Below are positions 22,809-32,720 of a stretch of DNA of 64,000 bases, piece by piece. The translations under genes were made by a program, and so were the position numbers. Source of the DNA: Tianweitania sp. UT-5YL-CI-8 (GTDB taxonomy: Bacteria > Pseudomonadota > Alphaproteobacteria > Rhizobiales > Rhizobiaceae); contig NZ_JASCRR010000008.1 in NCBI RefSeq assembly GCF_030010215.1, positions 153,070-217,069 on the forward strand, in the 5' to 3' direction. Below the pieces are notes generated by a model. It did no database searches. It worked only from the letters and a program-made list of their open reading frames with translations, and had not been told where the DNA came from. Within the stretch, counting starts at the first letter, position 1. Every line of letters starts with the position of its first letter.

Positions 22809-23606
22809 ATGTACTCAGTCAACTACCACCGCGCCAATTCCGTAGCCGATGCCGTCAAGACGGCGGAGACGGGGGACGCAAAGTTTCTGTCGGGCGGCAT
22901 GACGCTGATCCCGGCAATGAAGACCCGGCTTGCCGCGCCATCCGACCTGATCGACCTGGCGCATATCGACGAGTTGAAGGGCATCACGATCAGTGGCAGG
23001 ACGGTCACGATCGGCGCAGGCACGATCCACTATGACGTGGCAACACATGCCGAACTCAAGACCCTTTGCCCCGCGCTAAGCCATCTCGCCAGCCATATCG
23101 GCGACCCCGCCGTACGTCACCGCGGCACCATCGGCGGCTCCGTCGCCAACAACGATCCGGCAGCCGACTATCCCTCTGCCCTGTTGGCTATGGGTGCGAC
23201 TATTATCACCAACCAGCGCGAGATGGCGGCGGAAGATTTCTTCACAGGTCTGTTCGAAACAGCACTTGAGGACGGAGAAATCGTCACCGCCGTGAGGTTC
23301 GACGTTCCCGAGAAGGCCGGCTACGCGAAGTTTCCCAACCCGGCCTCGCGATATGCGATGACAGGCGTGTTTGTGGCCAAGGGCGAGGATGGCGTCCGCG
23401 TCGCGGTCACCGGCGCCGGCGACAACGGCGTCTTCCGGTCAGAGCCGCTGGAAGCCGCCTTGGCCACATCCTTCGACGCGAAAGCCCTGGAAGGCTTGTC
23501 TGTGCCATCGGACAGCCTGATGGGCGACCTGCACGCCTCGCCGGAATATCGCGCGAACCTCATCGTGGTGATGGCCAAGCGCGCTGTGCTGGCCGCCAAT
23601 GGCTGA
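22809..23606 (+). CDS. coxM: Form II CO-dehydrogenase-type FAD subunit
   Basis: The medium subunit that carries FAD and passes electrons from the iron-sulphur clusters to an acceptor. The 265-residue protein has the two FAD motifs of the family, FLSGGMTLIPAMKTR near residue 30 and HRGTIGGSVANNDPAADYP near residue 100. It ends the S-L-M operon and is followed by a terminator. Confidence 0.92.
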   Translation: MYSVNYHRANSVADAVKTAETGDAKFLSGGMTLIPAMKTRLAAPSDLIDLAHIDELKGITISGRTVTIGAGTIHYDVATHAELKTLCPALSHLASHIGDPAVRHRGTIGGSVANNDPAADYPSALLAMGATIITNQREMAAEDFFTGLFETALEDGEIVTAVRFDVPEKAGYAKFPNPASRYAMTGVFVAKGEDGVRVAVTGAGDNGVFRSEPLEAALATSFDAKALEGLSVPSDSLMGDLHASPEYRANLIVVMAKRAVLAANG

Positions 23607-23636
23607 CGCGTTCCGATACCGACAGGAAAGCCAGCC

Positions 23637-23668
23637 GCGACGTCGCTTTCACGGCTGACTTTCTTTGA
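23637..23668 (+). terminator. Terminator of the cox operon
   Basis: AAAGCCAGCCG pairs with CGGCTGACTTT (one mismatch) around a ten-base loop, followed by TCTTTG. It lies about 30 bases after the coxM stop and supports coxS-coxL-coxM as a complete operon. Confidence 0.65.
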
Positions 23669-23678
23669 CCAGCATCAG

Positions 23679-23948
23679 CTACCAGATCCGTATGTTGACG
23701 GTAAGGCCGGCCGTGACCTCGACATTGTCTTCCGATCCAGTCTTGCTGGGATCATTTTGCCGATAAGCGGCCCAGGAAATCAGCGCTTCGTTCGAACCGC
23801 CGAGGTTGACCGAAATTGGAATCGTTTCGTTGTCCGCGATGAAATGCTCGTCCAGGACGACTTCCCCGGTTGCAGTATTGTTGTCCACGACCGTAAGAAT
23901 AAGATCATTCCCGTCCTCGTTGTAGATATAGATCGTCGCCTTGGGCAT
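23679..23948 (-). CDS. Small beta-rich hypothetical protein
   Basis: An 89-residue acidic protein (MPKATIYIYNEDGNDLILTV...) with alternating hydrophobic and polar residues throughout, suggesting a small beta sandwich. It has no signal peptide, cysteines or known motif. The ATG at 23948 is chosen over 23966 because the conserved-looking strand begins there. It is isolated: convergent with coxM and divergent from the GGDEF-EAL gene. Function unknown. Confidence 0.55.
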   Translation of the reverse strand: MPKATIYIYNEDGNDLILTVVDNNTATGEVVLDEHFIADNETIPISVNLGGSNEALISWAAYRQNDPSKTGSEDNVEVTAGLTVNIRIW

Positions 23949-24396
23949 GATGTAGCGCTCCCACACAATCGCTGCGTTTCAAGCAAGGACTTGTCCTCCG
24001 ACGACGTGCGTTACCTGGGTGCCGACCGGATCCTCTGACGGTCCGAACAGCGGTGTCCTCCCGTGGTACGAACCCGTCACATCCCAGATTTTGACCAGCC
24101 TTGCGATACCATGTTAAACAACTTTTAGTAGAAATTTCAACTAGTAATGCAATCAATAATAGAGATTGCAGCTGATGCTCGTTTGATCGGCGTTCTGAAG
24201 CTAAAGCCGAATTGCAGGTCGACACACCGTAGAGCAGAGTGCGCATAAATGAGCTTGGTCATCCCAGTCGCAATCCCCGGAATCTGAATCCATTATCTTT
24301 CTCTGTGGTGGGGCTGCTTTTCGGGGTGTTAACCTGTTCGGTGCAACAACAGCTTGGAGACCATCGCAGCATACGGCAGAACGAAAACCATCGCGA
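23949..24396. other. Intergenic region upstream of the GGDEF-EAL gene
   Basis: About 450 bases with lower GC in its middle (around 24110-24180) than the surroundings. No gene, repeat or clear promoter box is supported. It should contain divergent promoters for the two flanking genes. Confidence 0.4.
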
Positions 24397-26469
24397 ATGA
24401 ACAAGACGCTGGTCACCTCTGGATCGGACAGGCTCATCCTGTTGATCAAGAGTGCATACTGGATCGCTCTGCTGCTGATCGCTGCAATGGCGACAGCCGC
24501 GTATATCCTGCTGCAACAAGTGATTTCCGCTCATCAGCGCGATCAGGAAGTGATCCAGTTGATTGCCGCGCAGAAAACGCTGTCGCAGCGCGTCATCTTC
24601 CTCGCGAATGCTGTTTCCGGCGCCATCCGGCCCAACCAGCCGGTGCTTGTCGTTGCCCTGCGGGATTCGACAGGACAGTTCGAACACAACTACGATCAAC
24701 TTCTTGAGCTTACCGTTCCGACACCCGATACCGCACAGGTCGGCGTCTCAGCTGGCTGGAACGATATTTTCTACGGCGCGCCACATCATCTCGATTATTT
24801 CTCCATCAGTTTGATCGCCAATGGGAAGCGCCTGGTGTCGTACTATGAAACCGAACTTGGTTTGAGCCAGCCCGGCCGGGGCTATATGGCAGGTATGGAA
24901 AAAGCCAATTTGGATGAGTCCATCGCGCGTGCGACTCTCGAGGGCTATAATGCGCTTGGTGCAACGATCAGCGCCATCAATGTGGAGCGGATGAGCGGTC
25001 TCCTCGACCTGCATCGCAAGCTGTTTTTCGCCACGCTTGTGCTGATTGTTCTGGTTGCAATTTTCATTTTCCGGCCCATGGCCGAGCTTATGCGGCGAAA
25101 AACGAGGGAACTCGTCGAAGCGCGCAACTCCATGGCATTCATCGCAACGCATGACGGCCTGACAGGCCTGCATAACAGATCGTTCCTCAATGACCATTTC
25201 GACACGCTCGTCACAAGCGCGGAAAAGCGCGGTCAGCGGCTTGCTGTAATCCAATTCGATCTGGACCGCTTCAAGCAAATCAATGACACGCTGGGCCACG
25301 CCGCCGGCGACCATGTTCTGGCGGAGACAGCTAGACGGATGAACGAGACCAGCCGCGCTTCCGACGTCTGCATTCGTCTGGGTGGCGACGAATTCGTCGT
25401 GATCCTCAACGGCATCGGCTCGGACGACGAGATAGGCAATGTCGTCAGACGTACGCTGGATCATATCAACAAGCCGATATCTTTCCAGCGCAGCGTGATC
25501 ATGCCGGGCGCAAGTGCGGGTGTCGCGGTGTTTCCCGACAACGGGCGCAACAGCGCCGACCTGCTCGTTCACGCCGACCTTGCACTCTACTCGACCAAGA
25601 AGCAGGGCGGCGGCGGATACTCGTTCTTCTCCGAAGGCCTTCGGCGCGAACTGGAATACCGCAAACAGATCGAACAGGATCTTCGCGTCGCAATCGCCGA
25701 ACGCAACTTCGAAGTGCAGTTTCAACCGCAGATCTCCATGAACAGCGGGGCTGTCACGGGAATCGAAGCCTTGACGCGATGGAACCACCCCGAACTCGGG
25801 CGCGTCTCACCCGGCGACTTCATCCCGATTGCGGAGCAGTCCGGTCTCATGGCGGCTATCGGGCGGATCATCCTAACCCAAGCGGTGGAGACCGCTGCCG
25901 GTTGGCACAAGAGCCGGATCGCGTTCGGGCGACTCGCGGTGAATGTTTCCGGCGCGGAACTGCGGGAAGATGATTTCAGCGACTTTCTCTTTGCCACCCT
26001 CGACCACTACGACTTCCCGCGGGAAAAACTCTCTCTGGAGATCGTGGAATCGGTCATCTTGGACGACGAGAAAACCGACACCGCAGCCAAGCTGCGCCAC
26101 ATCCGCGCCAGCGGCATCCACCTGGAATTGGACGATTTCGGTACCGGCTATGCGTCGCTGACCCATATCAGCCCGAGCGAAATCGACCGCCTCAAGATCG
26201 ATCGCCGCTTTGTCCACAACATCGACAGCCGCGACGAGAACCGCAAGATCGTGCGCGCCATTTGCGACCTGGCCAACAGTCTTGGCTTGTCCATCGTGGC
26301 GGAAGGTGCGGAAACACAGGCCGAACTCACTGCCCTTGCGTCCATCGGCTGTGACGAGGTGCAGGGCTATCACATCGCCTATCCAATGACCGGCAGCGCC
26401 ACCAAGGAGTGGCTGGAGTCGCGCGCATCAACGCACGACGTCAAGCGCACCGTCAGCATCGGCGTCTAA
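24397..26469 (+). CDS. Membrane GGDEF-EAL cyclic-di-GMP protein
   Basis: A 690-residue inner-membrane protein that makes and/or breaks cyclic di-GMP. A membrane helix near residues 10-36 is followed by a periplasmic region of about 170 residues that resembles PilJ-type sensor domains (LIAAQKTLSQRVIFLANAV), then a second helix near residues 205-225. The cytoplasmic part has a GGDEF domain with intact GGDEF at 329-333 and an RxxD inhibitory site (RASD) exactly five residues before it. The EAL domain has EAL at 457-459 plus LDDFGTGYASL and VAEGAET. All key residues for both activities are present, so both could work; the signal is unknown. Confidence 0.92.
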   Translation: MNKTLVTSGSDRLILLIKSAYWIALLLIAAMATAAYILLQQVISAHQRDQEVIQLIAAQKTLSQRVIFLANAVSGAIRPNQPVLVVALRDSTGQFEHNYDQLLELTVPTPDTAQVGVSAGWNDIFYGAPHHLDYFSISLIANGKRLVSYYETELGLSQPGRGYMAGMEKANLDESIARATLEGYNALGATISAINVERMSGLLDLHRKLFFATLVLIVLVAIFIFRPMAELMRRKTRELVEARNSMAFIATHDGLTGLHNRSFLNDHFDTLVTSAEKRGQRLAVIQFDLDRFKQINDTLGHAAGDHVLAETARRMNETSRASDVCIRLGGDEFVVILNGIGSDDEIGNVVRRTLDHINKPISFQRSVIMPGASAGVAVFPDNGRNSADLLVHADLALYSTKKQGGGGYSFFSEGLRRELEYRKQIEQDLRVAIAERNFEVQFQPQISMNSGAVTGIEALTRWNHPELGRVSPGDFIPIAEQSGLMAAIGRIILTQAVETAAGWHKSRIAFGRLAVNVSGAELREDDFSDFLFATLDHYDFPREKLSLEIVESVILDDEKTDTAAKLRHIRASGIHLELDDFGTGYASLTHISPSEIDRLKIDRRFVHNIDSRDENRKIVRAICDLANSLGLSIVAEGAETQAELTALASIGCDEVQGYHIAYPMTGSATKEWLESRASTHDVKRTVSIGV

Positions 26470-26498
26470 AAAAGATTCCCTGTCAGAAACGCTCGGAT

Positions 26499-26972
26499 TC
26501 ACTCGCTGTCGCAATAAAACTCGCTGAGCCGCCAGTCGCCGGTCTTGGACGCGATATCCGTGATCTTCCAAACGCCGCCGACGTTCTCAAGCGACCAGAG
26601 AATCTGGCGCTCGGTATCGTCCCCTTCCGCGAATATGCGGAACTGTGCCGTGACCTCGGCGCTGTCACCCGACAGTTTCTCTTCGAGCTTGAGCGTACGG
26701 GCTACCTCCGCCTCGTCGTAATCCTGCGCGTCGAGCGCCAGGGAAAAGTCAATGCAGCCGACGTTATCTCCGCTCTCGATCAGACGGTCGTTCTTGTCGA
26801 ACTTCGCTTTCGCGGGGTCGGCGAAGCGATCGCGCATCTCGGGAGCGCCCTCGAATTTGAACGTCTCGTAGAAATAGCGCACGGTGTCGGACACCGGGCC
26901 CGCCAAAGCGGGCGCAGGCAATGCGAAGGTCATGGCGGCAAGCAGCACGAAGCGGTTCAAGATGTCCTCCAC
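26499..26972 (-). CDS. Periplasmic protein of unknown function (DUF3828-like)
   Basis: A 157-residue protein with a Sec signal peptide (VLLAAMTFALPAPALA) and an acidic mature domain. The layout, a helix YFYETF, a Cys pair, and a final strand with WKITDI and a C-terminal YC, resembles DUF3828 secreted proteins, but this is a visual match only. The two Cys (in VGCIDF and FYCDSE) could form a disulphide. It is convergent with the GGDEF-EAL gene and diverges from mutL. Confidence 0.7.
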   Translation of the reverse strand: MEDILNRFVLLAAMTFALPAPALAGPVSDTVRYFYETFKFEGAPEMRDRFADPAKAKFDKNDRLIESGDNVGCIDFSLALDAQDYDEAEVARTLKLEEKLSGDSAEVTAQFRIFAEGDDTERQILWSLENVGGVWKITDIASKTGDWRLSEFYCDSE

Positions 26973-27102
26973 GGTACGGGAATCGCTCCCGTCTTTCCTG
27001 TGCGCAGCCTATCTCTGAAAGCGGCCAAAAATGAAGTGGGCACAGGCCGATGATGCATCGCCCGCCTATCGCCGTGCCGGCGAATCCGGGTATAGTTCGC
27101 TT

Positions 27103-28944
27103 ATGCCGATCCGTCAGCTTACCGAAACGATGATCAACCAGATCGCCGCAGGCGAGGTCGTGGAGCGACCGGCCAGCGTCGTGAAGGAACTGGTGGAGAA
27201 CGCGCTCGATGCTGGTGCGTCCCGCATCGAAGTCGCAACCGCCGGCGGCGGGCTTGGTCTCATCCGCGTCACCGACGACGGCTCAGGCATTCCGGAAGAA
27301 GAGCTGGAACTCGCCGTGTCGCGGCACTGCACCTCGAAGCTATCCACCGACATCCACGATATCCGCTCGCTCGGCTTTCGCGGCGAGGCCTTGCCGTCCA
27401 TCGGTTCGGTGGCGCGGCTGACCATCCGCTCGCGCACCAAGGACGCGAGCAGCGGTGCGGAGATCGGCATCGAAGGCGGCGAGCCGACCGGCACCCGCCC
27501 TGCGCCAGCCAACCCGGGCACCTCGGTGGAGGTGCGCGACCTGTTCTACGCCACGCCTGCCCGGCTGAAATTCATGAAGGGCGAGCGCGCCGAGACTTCA
27601 GCGATCACCGAAATCGTCAAGCGCATCGCCATCGCCTTTCCTGCCGTGCGCTTCACCCTTTCGGGCACGGACCGCAGCACCACTGACATGCCGGCCACAG
27701 GCGAGGATGAGAAAGGCCGGCTCGACCGTATCGCTCAGGTGATGGGCCAGGATTTTCCGAACAATTCAATCGCGGTGGAGGCCATGCGCGAGGGCGTACG
27801 GTTGCAGGGTCACGTTTCGATCCCGTCTTACACCCGCGCCAATGCGTTGCAGCAATATGCCTATGTCAACGGCCGCCCGGTGCGCGACAAGCTGATCGCC
27901 GGCGCCTTGCGCGGCGCCTTCGCCGACGTGTTGCCACGCGACCGGCACGCGGTCACCGTGCTGTTTCTCAGCCTGGATCCTGCCCTGGTCGACGTCAATG
28001 TGCATCCCGCCAAGGCCGACGTGCGTTTCCGCGATCCCGGCCTCGTCCGCGGGTTGATCGTCGGGGCTGTCCGCGAGGCGCTTGCCGCGTCCGGCATCCG
28101 CTCGTCGACCGCTGGCGCGAGTTCAATGATGGGCGCCTTCCGCGCCGGCGCGCCCGCCTATGCGCATAGCGGACCGGCGGGAGGGCACCGCGGCTTCAAT
28201 CCCGAGTTTCGCGCCGCGACAGGCGGGTTCGATGCCGCGCGGTCGTTCCAGAGGCCGTTCGATGCGGGCTTTGCCGAGCCGAAGCAGGCAGCCTTCGACG
28301 CCGGGCCGGCCCACAGCGCCGATGCCCGCGCTGGCATGGCCGAGATAGCGGAAACACTGCTGCAGACGGAACTAGGGGCGGCGCGGGCTCAGGTTCACGA
28401 GAACTACATCGTTGCGCAGACCAGGGATTCGCTCGTCATCGTCGACCAGCATGCGGCGCATGAGCGACTGGTCTACGAAGCGCTGAAAACGGCGCTGCAC
28501 AGCCGACCGGTGCCGAGCCAGATGCTGCTCCTGCCTGAAATCGTCGACCTGCCCGAAGAGGATGCCGAGCGGCTGGCTATGCACGCCCACACCTTGCGCC
28601 GCTTCGGGCTCGGGGTCGAACGCTTCGGACCGGGAGCGGTCGCCGTGCGGGAAACCCCCGCCATGCTGGGCGAGACGAATGTGCAGCAATTGGTACGCGA
28701 CCTCGCCGACGAAATCGCCGACCATGACACCACCGATACGCTGAAAGACAAGCTCGATCACATCGCCGCCACCATGGCCTGCCACGGCTCGGTGCGCTCC
28801 GGTCGGCGGCTTCTGCCCGACGAGATGAACGCGCTTTTGCGGCAGATGGAAGCGACGCCGGGCTCCGGCACCTGCAATCACGGCCGCCCGACCTATATCG
28901 AACTCAAGCTCGCCGACATCGAACGGCTGTTCGGCCGGCGATAA
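27103..28944 (+). CDS. mutL: DNA mismatch repair protein MutL
   Basis: Couples MutS mismatch recognition to strand incision. The 613-residue protein has the GHKL ATPase motifs [15 protein letters not shown] and [10 protein letters not shown] in the N-terminal third, a Gly/Ala/Phe-rich linker (about residues 345-420), and the C-terminal dimerisation domain. That domain contains [12 protein letters not shown], which matches the DQHA(x)2E(x)4E metal-binding endonuclease motif, plus ACHGSVRSG and CNHGRPT. It is therefore the nicking type of MutL used by bacteria without MutH. The start at 27103 ([18 protein letters not shown]) is the family start. Confidence 0.97.
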   Translation: MPIRQLTETMINQIAAGEVVERPASVVKELVENALDAGASRIEVATAGGGLGLIRVTDDGSGIPEEELELAVSRHCTSKLSTDIHDIRSLGFRGEALPSIGSVARLTIRSRTKDASSGAEIGIEGGEPTGTRPAPANPGTSVEVRDLFYATPARLKFMKGERAETSAITEIVKRIAIAFPAVRFTLSGTDRSTTDMPATGEDEKGRLDRIAQVMGQDFPNNSIAVEAMREGVRLQGHVSIPSYTRANALQQYAYVNGRPVRDKLIAGALRGAFADVLPRDRHAVTVLFLSLDPALVDVNVHPAKADVRFRDPGLVRGLIVGAVREALAASGIRSSTAGASSMMGAFRAGAPAYAHSGPAGGHRGFNPEFRAATGGFDAARSFQRPFDAGFAEPKQAAFDAGPAHSADARAGMAEIAETLLQTELGAARAQVHENYIVAQTRDSLVIVDQHAAHERLVYEALKTALHSRPVPSQMLLLPEIVDLPEEDAERLAMHAHTLRRFGLGVERFGPGAVAVRETPAMLGETNVQQLVRDLADEIADHDTTDTLKDKLDHIAATMACHGSVRSGRRLLPDEMNALLRQMEATPGSGTCNHGRPTYIELKLADIERLFGRR

Positions 28945-29025
28945 GCTTGACCTCCAACCGCTTTTATGGCGGATGGACGGCTTGAATTTCCGCGTCGCAG
29001 ACGGATTGACCACGTAGGACCGACA

Positions 29026-29256
29026 ATGAACCGTTTTGAAGGCCCCGGCGCACGCGAAGCACGCATCCGCTATCTGGACGGCGACTTCCAGGTCACCAGC
29101 CCGGGCGCCTTCGTGCGCTGCGCGGTGACCAGCGATTCGATCCCGCTCGACGAGCTGAAATATTGGAGCGTCGCCCGGCAGGAAGCCTATCGCGACGCCG
29201 AAATCTCGCTCGCCCGCGAGATCGAAATCAACCCCGACCTGCGCAAGCGCCGGTAA
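29026..29256 (+). CDS. DUF2093 protein
   Basis: A 76-residue protein starting MNRFEGPGAREARIRYLDGDF and containing GAFVRCAVTSDSIPLDELKYWSVARQEAY, the pattern of DUF2093. This family is confined to alphaproteobacteria and of unknown function; the single Cys and the IPLDELKYWS segment suggest a zinc-ribbon remnant or small binding domain. It follows mutL by about 80 bases in the same direction and converges with lpxK. Confidence 0.85.
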   Translation: MNRFEGPGAREARIRYLDGDFQVTSPGAFVRCAVTSDSIPLDELKYWSVARQEAYRDAEISLAREIEINPDLRKRR

Positions 29257-29260
29257 AGCG

Positions 29261-30289
29261 TCAACCTTTCAGCCGCCGGTCTTTCCAGGCCTTCACCGTA
29301 GCCGCCACGATGCGCTCGGGCGCGTGGTCCAGTTCGAAGCGCGCATCGATCTCCAGCACGTTCAGCCGCGTCAGGAACGCATCCCCCGCACCGCCATGAC
29401 GCAGACGGGCCGCGTCCTTGGCCGTGGTGATCAGTTCCAACTGGCCAACGCTAGCTGCGGTTGCGAGATCGTCCAGTTCATCGCTTGTGAAGACGTGATG
29501 GTCGGGAAACGGATGCGCCAGGACGACGGTGGCGCCGGTTGCCGCTAGCGTATCGAAAAATTTCTGCGGATGTCCGATGCCTGCGAAGGCGAGAAACCGG
29601 CGGCCGACGAATTTTTCGGGCTCCCTTGGCTCAGCGCGTGCTTCGAAGACCGGCTTGGCGGCACGGGCGGCTTGCCGCACGACAGCGTCGGCCGCGTCAC
29701 CCGCCCCCATCTTCAGAAGCGCATCCGCGTAGGAAAACTGCATTGCCAGCGGCGCGCGCAGCGGTCCGGCCGGAACGACACGGCCATTGCCAAGCCCGCG
29801 CAGCGCATCGACGACGACGAGAGCATAATCGATATGGATGCGGGCGCTCTGGAAGCCGTCGTCCATGATGAGGAAATCGCAGTGACGGTCGGCGATCAGA
29901 AGCCTCGCGCCGGCAGCCCGGTCAGGGCTGACCGCGACCGCCGCATGCTGGGCCAAAAGCAGTGGCTCGTCGCCGACATGCCTGGCTGCGTCGTGGGCAG
30001 GGTCGACGATATGAGGTGCTGCGAAGCTGCCGCCATGGCCGCGCGACAGGATTCCCGGCGTCAGCCCCATCCGCCGTGCCTGCTGCGCCAGTGCGATTGC
30101 CACGGGCGTCTTGCCCGTTCCACCGACGGTAAAGTTGCCGACGCACAGCACCGGCGCGTCGATCCGTTCGCGCCGCGCGTTCTTCATGCGGCGGCCGGCA
30201 ATCGTTCCGTAAAGCGCTGAAGCTGGCCACAGCGCCTTGGCGCGCCAATCCGTCTGCCCCCACCAGAACGGAGGAGCTTCGCTGACCAT
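29261..30289 (-). CDS. lpxK: Tetraacyldisaccharide 4'-kinase
   Basis: Phosphorylates the 4' position of the lipid A disaccharide precursor at the inner membrane. The 342-residue protein has the P-loop NFTVGGTGKTPVAIAL near residue 55, an N-terminal membrane-associating segment (FWWGQTDWRAKALWPASALYG) and the DDGFQSARIHIDYALVVVDA catalytic segment. It is the last gene of the lipid A operon, its ATG overlapping the waaA stop by one base (TGATG), which indicates translational coupling. Confidence 0.95.
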   Translation of the reverse strand: MVSEAPPFWWGQTDWRAKALWPASALYGTIAGRRMKNARRERIDAPVLCVGNFTVGGTGKTPVAIALAQQARRMGLTPGILSRGHGGSFAAPHIVDPAHDAARHVGDEPLLLAQHAAVAVSPDRAAGARLLIADRHCDFLIMDDGFQSARIHIDYALVVVDALRGLGNGRVVPAGPLRAPLAMQFSYADALLKMGAGDAADAVVRQAARAAKPVFEARAEPREPEKFVGRRFLAFAGIGHPQKFFDTLAATGATVVLAHPFPDHHVFTSDELDDLATAASVGQLELITTAKDAARLRHGGAGDAFLTRLNVLEIDARFELDHAPERIVAATVKAWKDRRLKG

Positions 30290-31605
30290 CAGCGCCGGCC
30301 CGAACCGTTCAGCCGCGCCTGTACGATCAGCGGCTGGATGAAGGGTTCGAGCGCCTTGAGTGTGCGGGCGAGCGCGCCGCGCATGTCCTGCACCGTGGCC
30401 GAGCCGGCGGCGATCATCGCGTAGCGCGCCGCATCGTTGGCAAGCAGGAAATTGACCGCACCCGCCAGCATTTCGCGGTCGCGAATGATCTTCGCGCCGC
30501 CGCTGTCGATCAGCCGCTGGTAGGATTCGCGGAAGTTCTGCACGTTGCGACCGGACAGCACGGCCGTGTCCAGCATCGCCGGCTCGAGCGGGTTCTGCCC
30601 GCCCTGCCCGGTCATGGAACGGCCGACAAAAGCGATTTCGGTCAGCCGAAGGTATAGCCCCATCTCGCCGATGGTGTCGCCCAGGAGGATATCGGTGTCG
30701 GCGTCGATACGATCCCGACGGCTGCGCCTGGCCACGGTCAGGCCCTTGCCGGTGATCATCGCCTCCAGCGCATCGCCGCGTTCGGGGTGGCGCGGCACAA
30801 CGATGGTGAGTAGGCCCTTGCGCCGGTTGCGCACCATTGCGTGCACTTCGGCGGCGATGTCTTCCTCGCCCTCATGCGTCGAGATGGCCGCCCAGGTAGG
30901 GCGCGTACCGATCTGCTTCCGCAACGTATCGAGCGCTTTCTCGTCAACCGGCGGCGGGTTGGTATCGACCTTCAGATTGCCCGAAACCGAAACTGGCCGC
31001 GCGCCCAAGGCGTGGAACCGCTCGCCGTCGGCATCGGACTGGGCAACGACATGGGCGAGGTTTTCGAACAGCGCTTCGGCAACGAATGGCCGTTTCTTCC
31101 AGGATTTGAACGAACGGTCCGACAGCCTGCCATTGACCAGCACCTGGGGCACGCGCCGCGTGCCGAGTTCCAGAAGAGTCATGGGCCAAATCTCCGATTC
31201 GGCGATGATCGCCAGATCGGGCCGCCAGTGGTCGAGGAATTTGCTGATTGCTGGCTTAAGATCGAGCGGCACATATTGGTGGATGACACGGTTGCCGAGC
31301 CGATCCTGCACGACCTGGGCGGAGGTCACCGTACCGGTCGTCAGCACCACGTTGACGCCATAGGACAGGATGCTCTCGATCAGCGGGATGACAGCAATGG
31401 TCTCACCGACGCTGGCAGCATGCGCCCAGATCAGGGGGCCGGACGGACGTTCGCGGCTTGCCACACCATAGCGCTCGCGACGGCGCGCGCGGTCTTCCTT
31501 GCCCCTGGAACTGCGCCAGGCAACATAGCCGCCGACGAACGGATAGGCGGCCGCGCCCGCAAGACGGTATCCCCTGAGCAAGGCCCGTGCCCAGCGTTCA
31601 CTCAT
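30289..31605 (-). CDS. waaA: 3-deoxy-D-manno-octulosonic acid transferase
   Basis: Adds Kdo to lipid IVA at the cytoplasmic face of the inner membrane (GT30). The 438-residue protein has the N-terminal acceptor-domain motif IWAHAASVGET with the catalytic Glu of the family in the following helix, and the C-terminal signature VGRSMTGQGGQNPLEPAML. It overlaps the upstream acyltransferase gene by four bases and the downstream lpxK by one. Confidence 0.95.
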   Translation of the reverse strand: MSERWARALLRGYRLAGAAAYPFVGGYVAWRSSRGKEDRARRRERYGVASRERPSGPLIWAHAASVGETIAVIPLIESILSYGVNVVLTTGTVTSAQVVQDRLGNRVIHQYVPLDLKPAISKFLDHWRPDLAIIAESEIWPMTLLELGTRRVPQVLVNGRLSDRSFKSWKKRPFVAEALFENLAHVVAQSDADGERFHALGARPVSVSGNLKVDTNPPPVDEKALDTLRKQIGTRPTWAAISTHEGEEDIAAEVHAMVRNRRKGLLTIVVPRHPERGDALEAMITGKGLTVARRSRRDRIDADTDILLGDTIGEMGLYLRLTEIAFVGRSMTGQGGQNPLEPAMLDTAVLSGRNVQNFRESYQRLIDSGGAKIIRDREMLAGAVNFLLANDAARYAMIAAGSATVQDMRGALARTLKALEPFIQPLIVQARLNGSGRR

Positions 31606-32396
31606 GTGCGGCGATCCACCAGCCTGTAGGCTTCGAGCGTGGCGGCATTCAGCGAGGCCGTCAGTTCGAGACGCTTTTCTTCCATTTCCGCCTCGGTTGC
31701 ATCCGAAGAGACCTCCACGGGCGTACCAGCCACGATCGCAGAACGGCCGAACGGGAGGCTGATGGTCGTCTTGTCCCAGCTGCGTTTCAGCACCTTGCGG
31801 CGGCTGGTGGTAATCGCCGCTGGCACGATGGGACGGCCCGATAGGCGCGCCAGAAGAATGATGCCCATGCCGGAGTCGCGAGGCGTACCATGAGGAATGT
31901 CGGCGATCATGCAGACGTTCTTGCCGCTATCGAGCGCCTTTTTCAGGGCAATGAGGGCGGTGGCGCCGCCTTTTTCACGACCGCGCGTGTTTTCGCGCCC
32001 ACCCGAACCGCGCACCGCATCGATGCCGAAGCGCTGAATGACCATGGCGTTCAGTTCGGCGTCGGCACTGCGGGAAACCATGGCAACGAGGCCGCGCTTG
32101 CTGGGATAAATGGTCGGCGCCATGAGATGCTGGCCGTGCCAGAGCGCGATGATCACCGGCTCCAGGCTGGCATGCGCGCCGGCCATCAGCGCACGCGATT
32201 CCGGCACGAGCGGATTGGTCAGCCGTATGAACCTGAGCGCGCCCGACAGCAGGCTGGCTATCGCGCTCTTCGAAAAACGTGACTGCGCCAGCGGCTGGCG
32301 AATCCGCCGCCAGAAGGATTTTGACGCGGAGCTTCCGCGCGCCTTTTTGCCCGACAGACGCGATGCCGCCGGCGGTACTGGTCGCTGATCCATCAC
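31602..32396 (-). CDS. DUF374 lysophospholipid-acyltransferase-like protein
   Basis: A 264-residue protein of the DUF374/LPLAT group, placed between DUF4170 and waaA. Characteristic segments are VIIALWHGQHLMAPTIY (acyl-acceptor His region), SRSADAELNAMVIQRFGI, RGSGGREN and IADIPHGTPRDSGMGIILLARLSGRPIVP. A basic N-terminal tail of about 40 residues precedes the domain. Its operon position argues for a step in lipid A or Kdo-lipid modification, perhaps acylation; the exact substrate is not known for this family. Confidence 0.85.
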   Translation of the reverse strand: MMDQRPVPPAASRLSGKKARGSSASKSFWRRIRQPLAQSRFSKSAIASLLSGALRFIRLTNPLVPESRALMAGAHASLEPVIIALWHGQHLMAPTIYPSKRGLVAMVSRSADAELNAMVIQRFGIDAVRGSGGRENTRGREKGGATALIALKKALDSGKNVCMIADIPHGTPRDSGMGIILLARLSGRPIVPAAITTSRRKVLKRSWDKTTISLPFGRSAIVAGTPVEVSSDATEAEMEEKRLELTASLNAATLEAYRLVDRRT

Positions 32397-32644
32397 TCCT
32401 TACCGGCGGTCTTCACATCCGGTTCCAGAAGGCGATGCAGGTGAACCACGAAATAGCGCATATGCGCGTTGTCCACGGAACCCTGCGCTTTTGCTTTCCA
32501 GGCCAATTCGGCCGACTTGTAGTCGGGAAACACGCCTACGATATCCAGATCGTTCAGGTCCCGGAACTCGGTGCCGCCGAGTTTGGTCAACTCTCCACCG
32601 AACACCAGATGCAGAAGCTGCTTCTTTTCGCTTTCCTCGGCCAT
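32393..32644 (-). CDS. DUF4170 protein
   Basis: An 83-residue protein with the DUF4170 pattern: LLHLVFGGEL, DLNDLDIVGVFPDYKSAELAWKAKAQ and MRYFVVHLHRLL. The fold looks like a small alpha/beta domain with an aspartate-rich central turn. It overlaps the DUF374 gene by four bases, so a structural or regulatory role in the Kdo/lipid A pathway is suggested by context only. The ATG at 32644 is used; 32659 is the alternative. Confidence 0.85.
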   Translation of the reverse strand: MAEESEKKQLLHLVFGGELTKLGGTEFRDLNDLDIVGVFPDYKSAELAWKAKAQGSVDNAHMRYFVVHLHRLLEPDVKTAGKE

Positions 32645-32720
32645 TTCAGTCCTTAACATTTCGCGAGAATGTCGCTTTTCCTAAACGAAAGCGCGTGGAT
32701 TTAAAACCATTTCCGAACGG

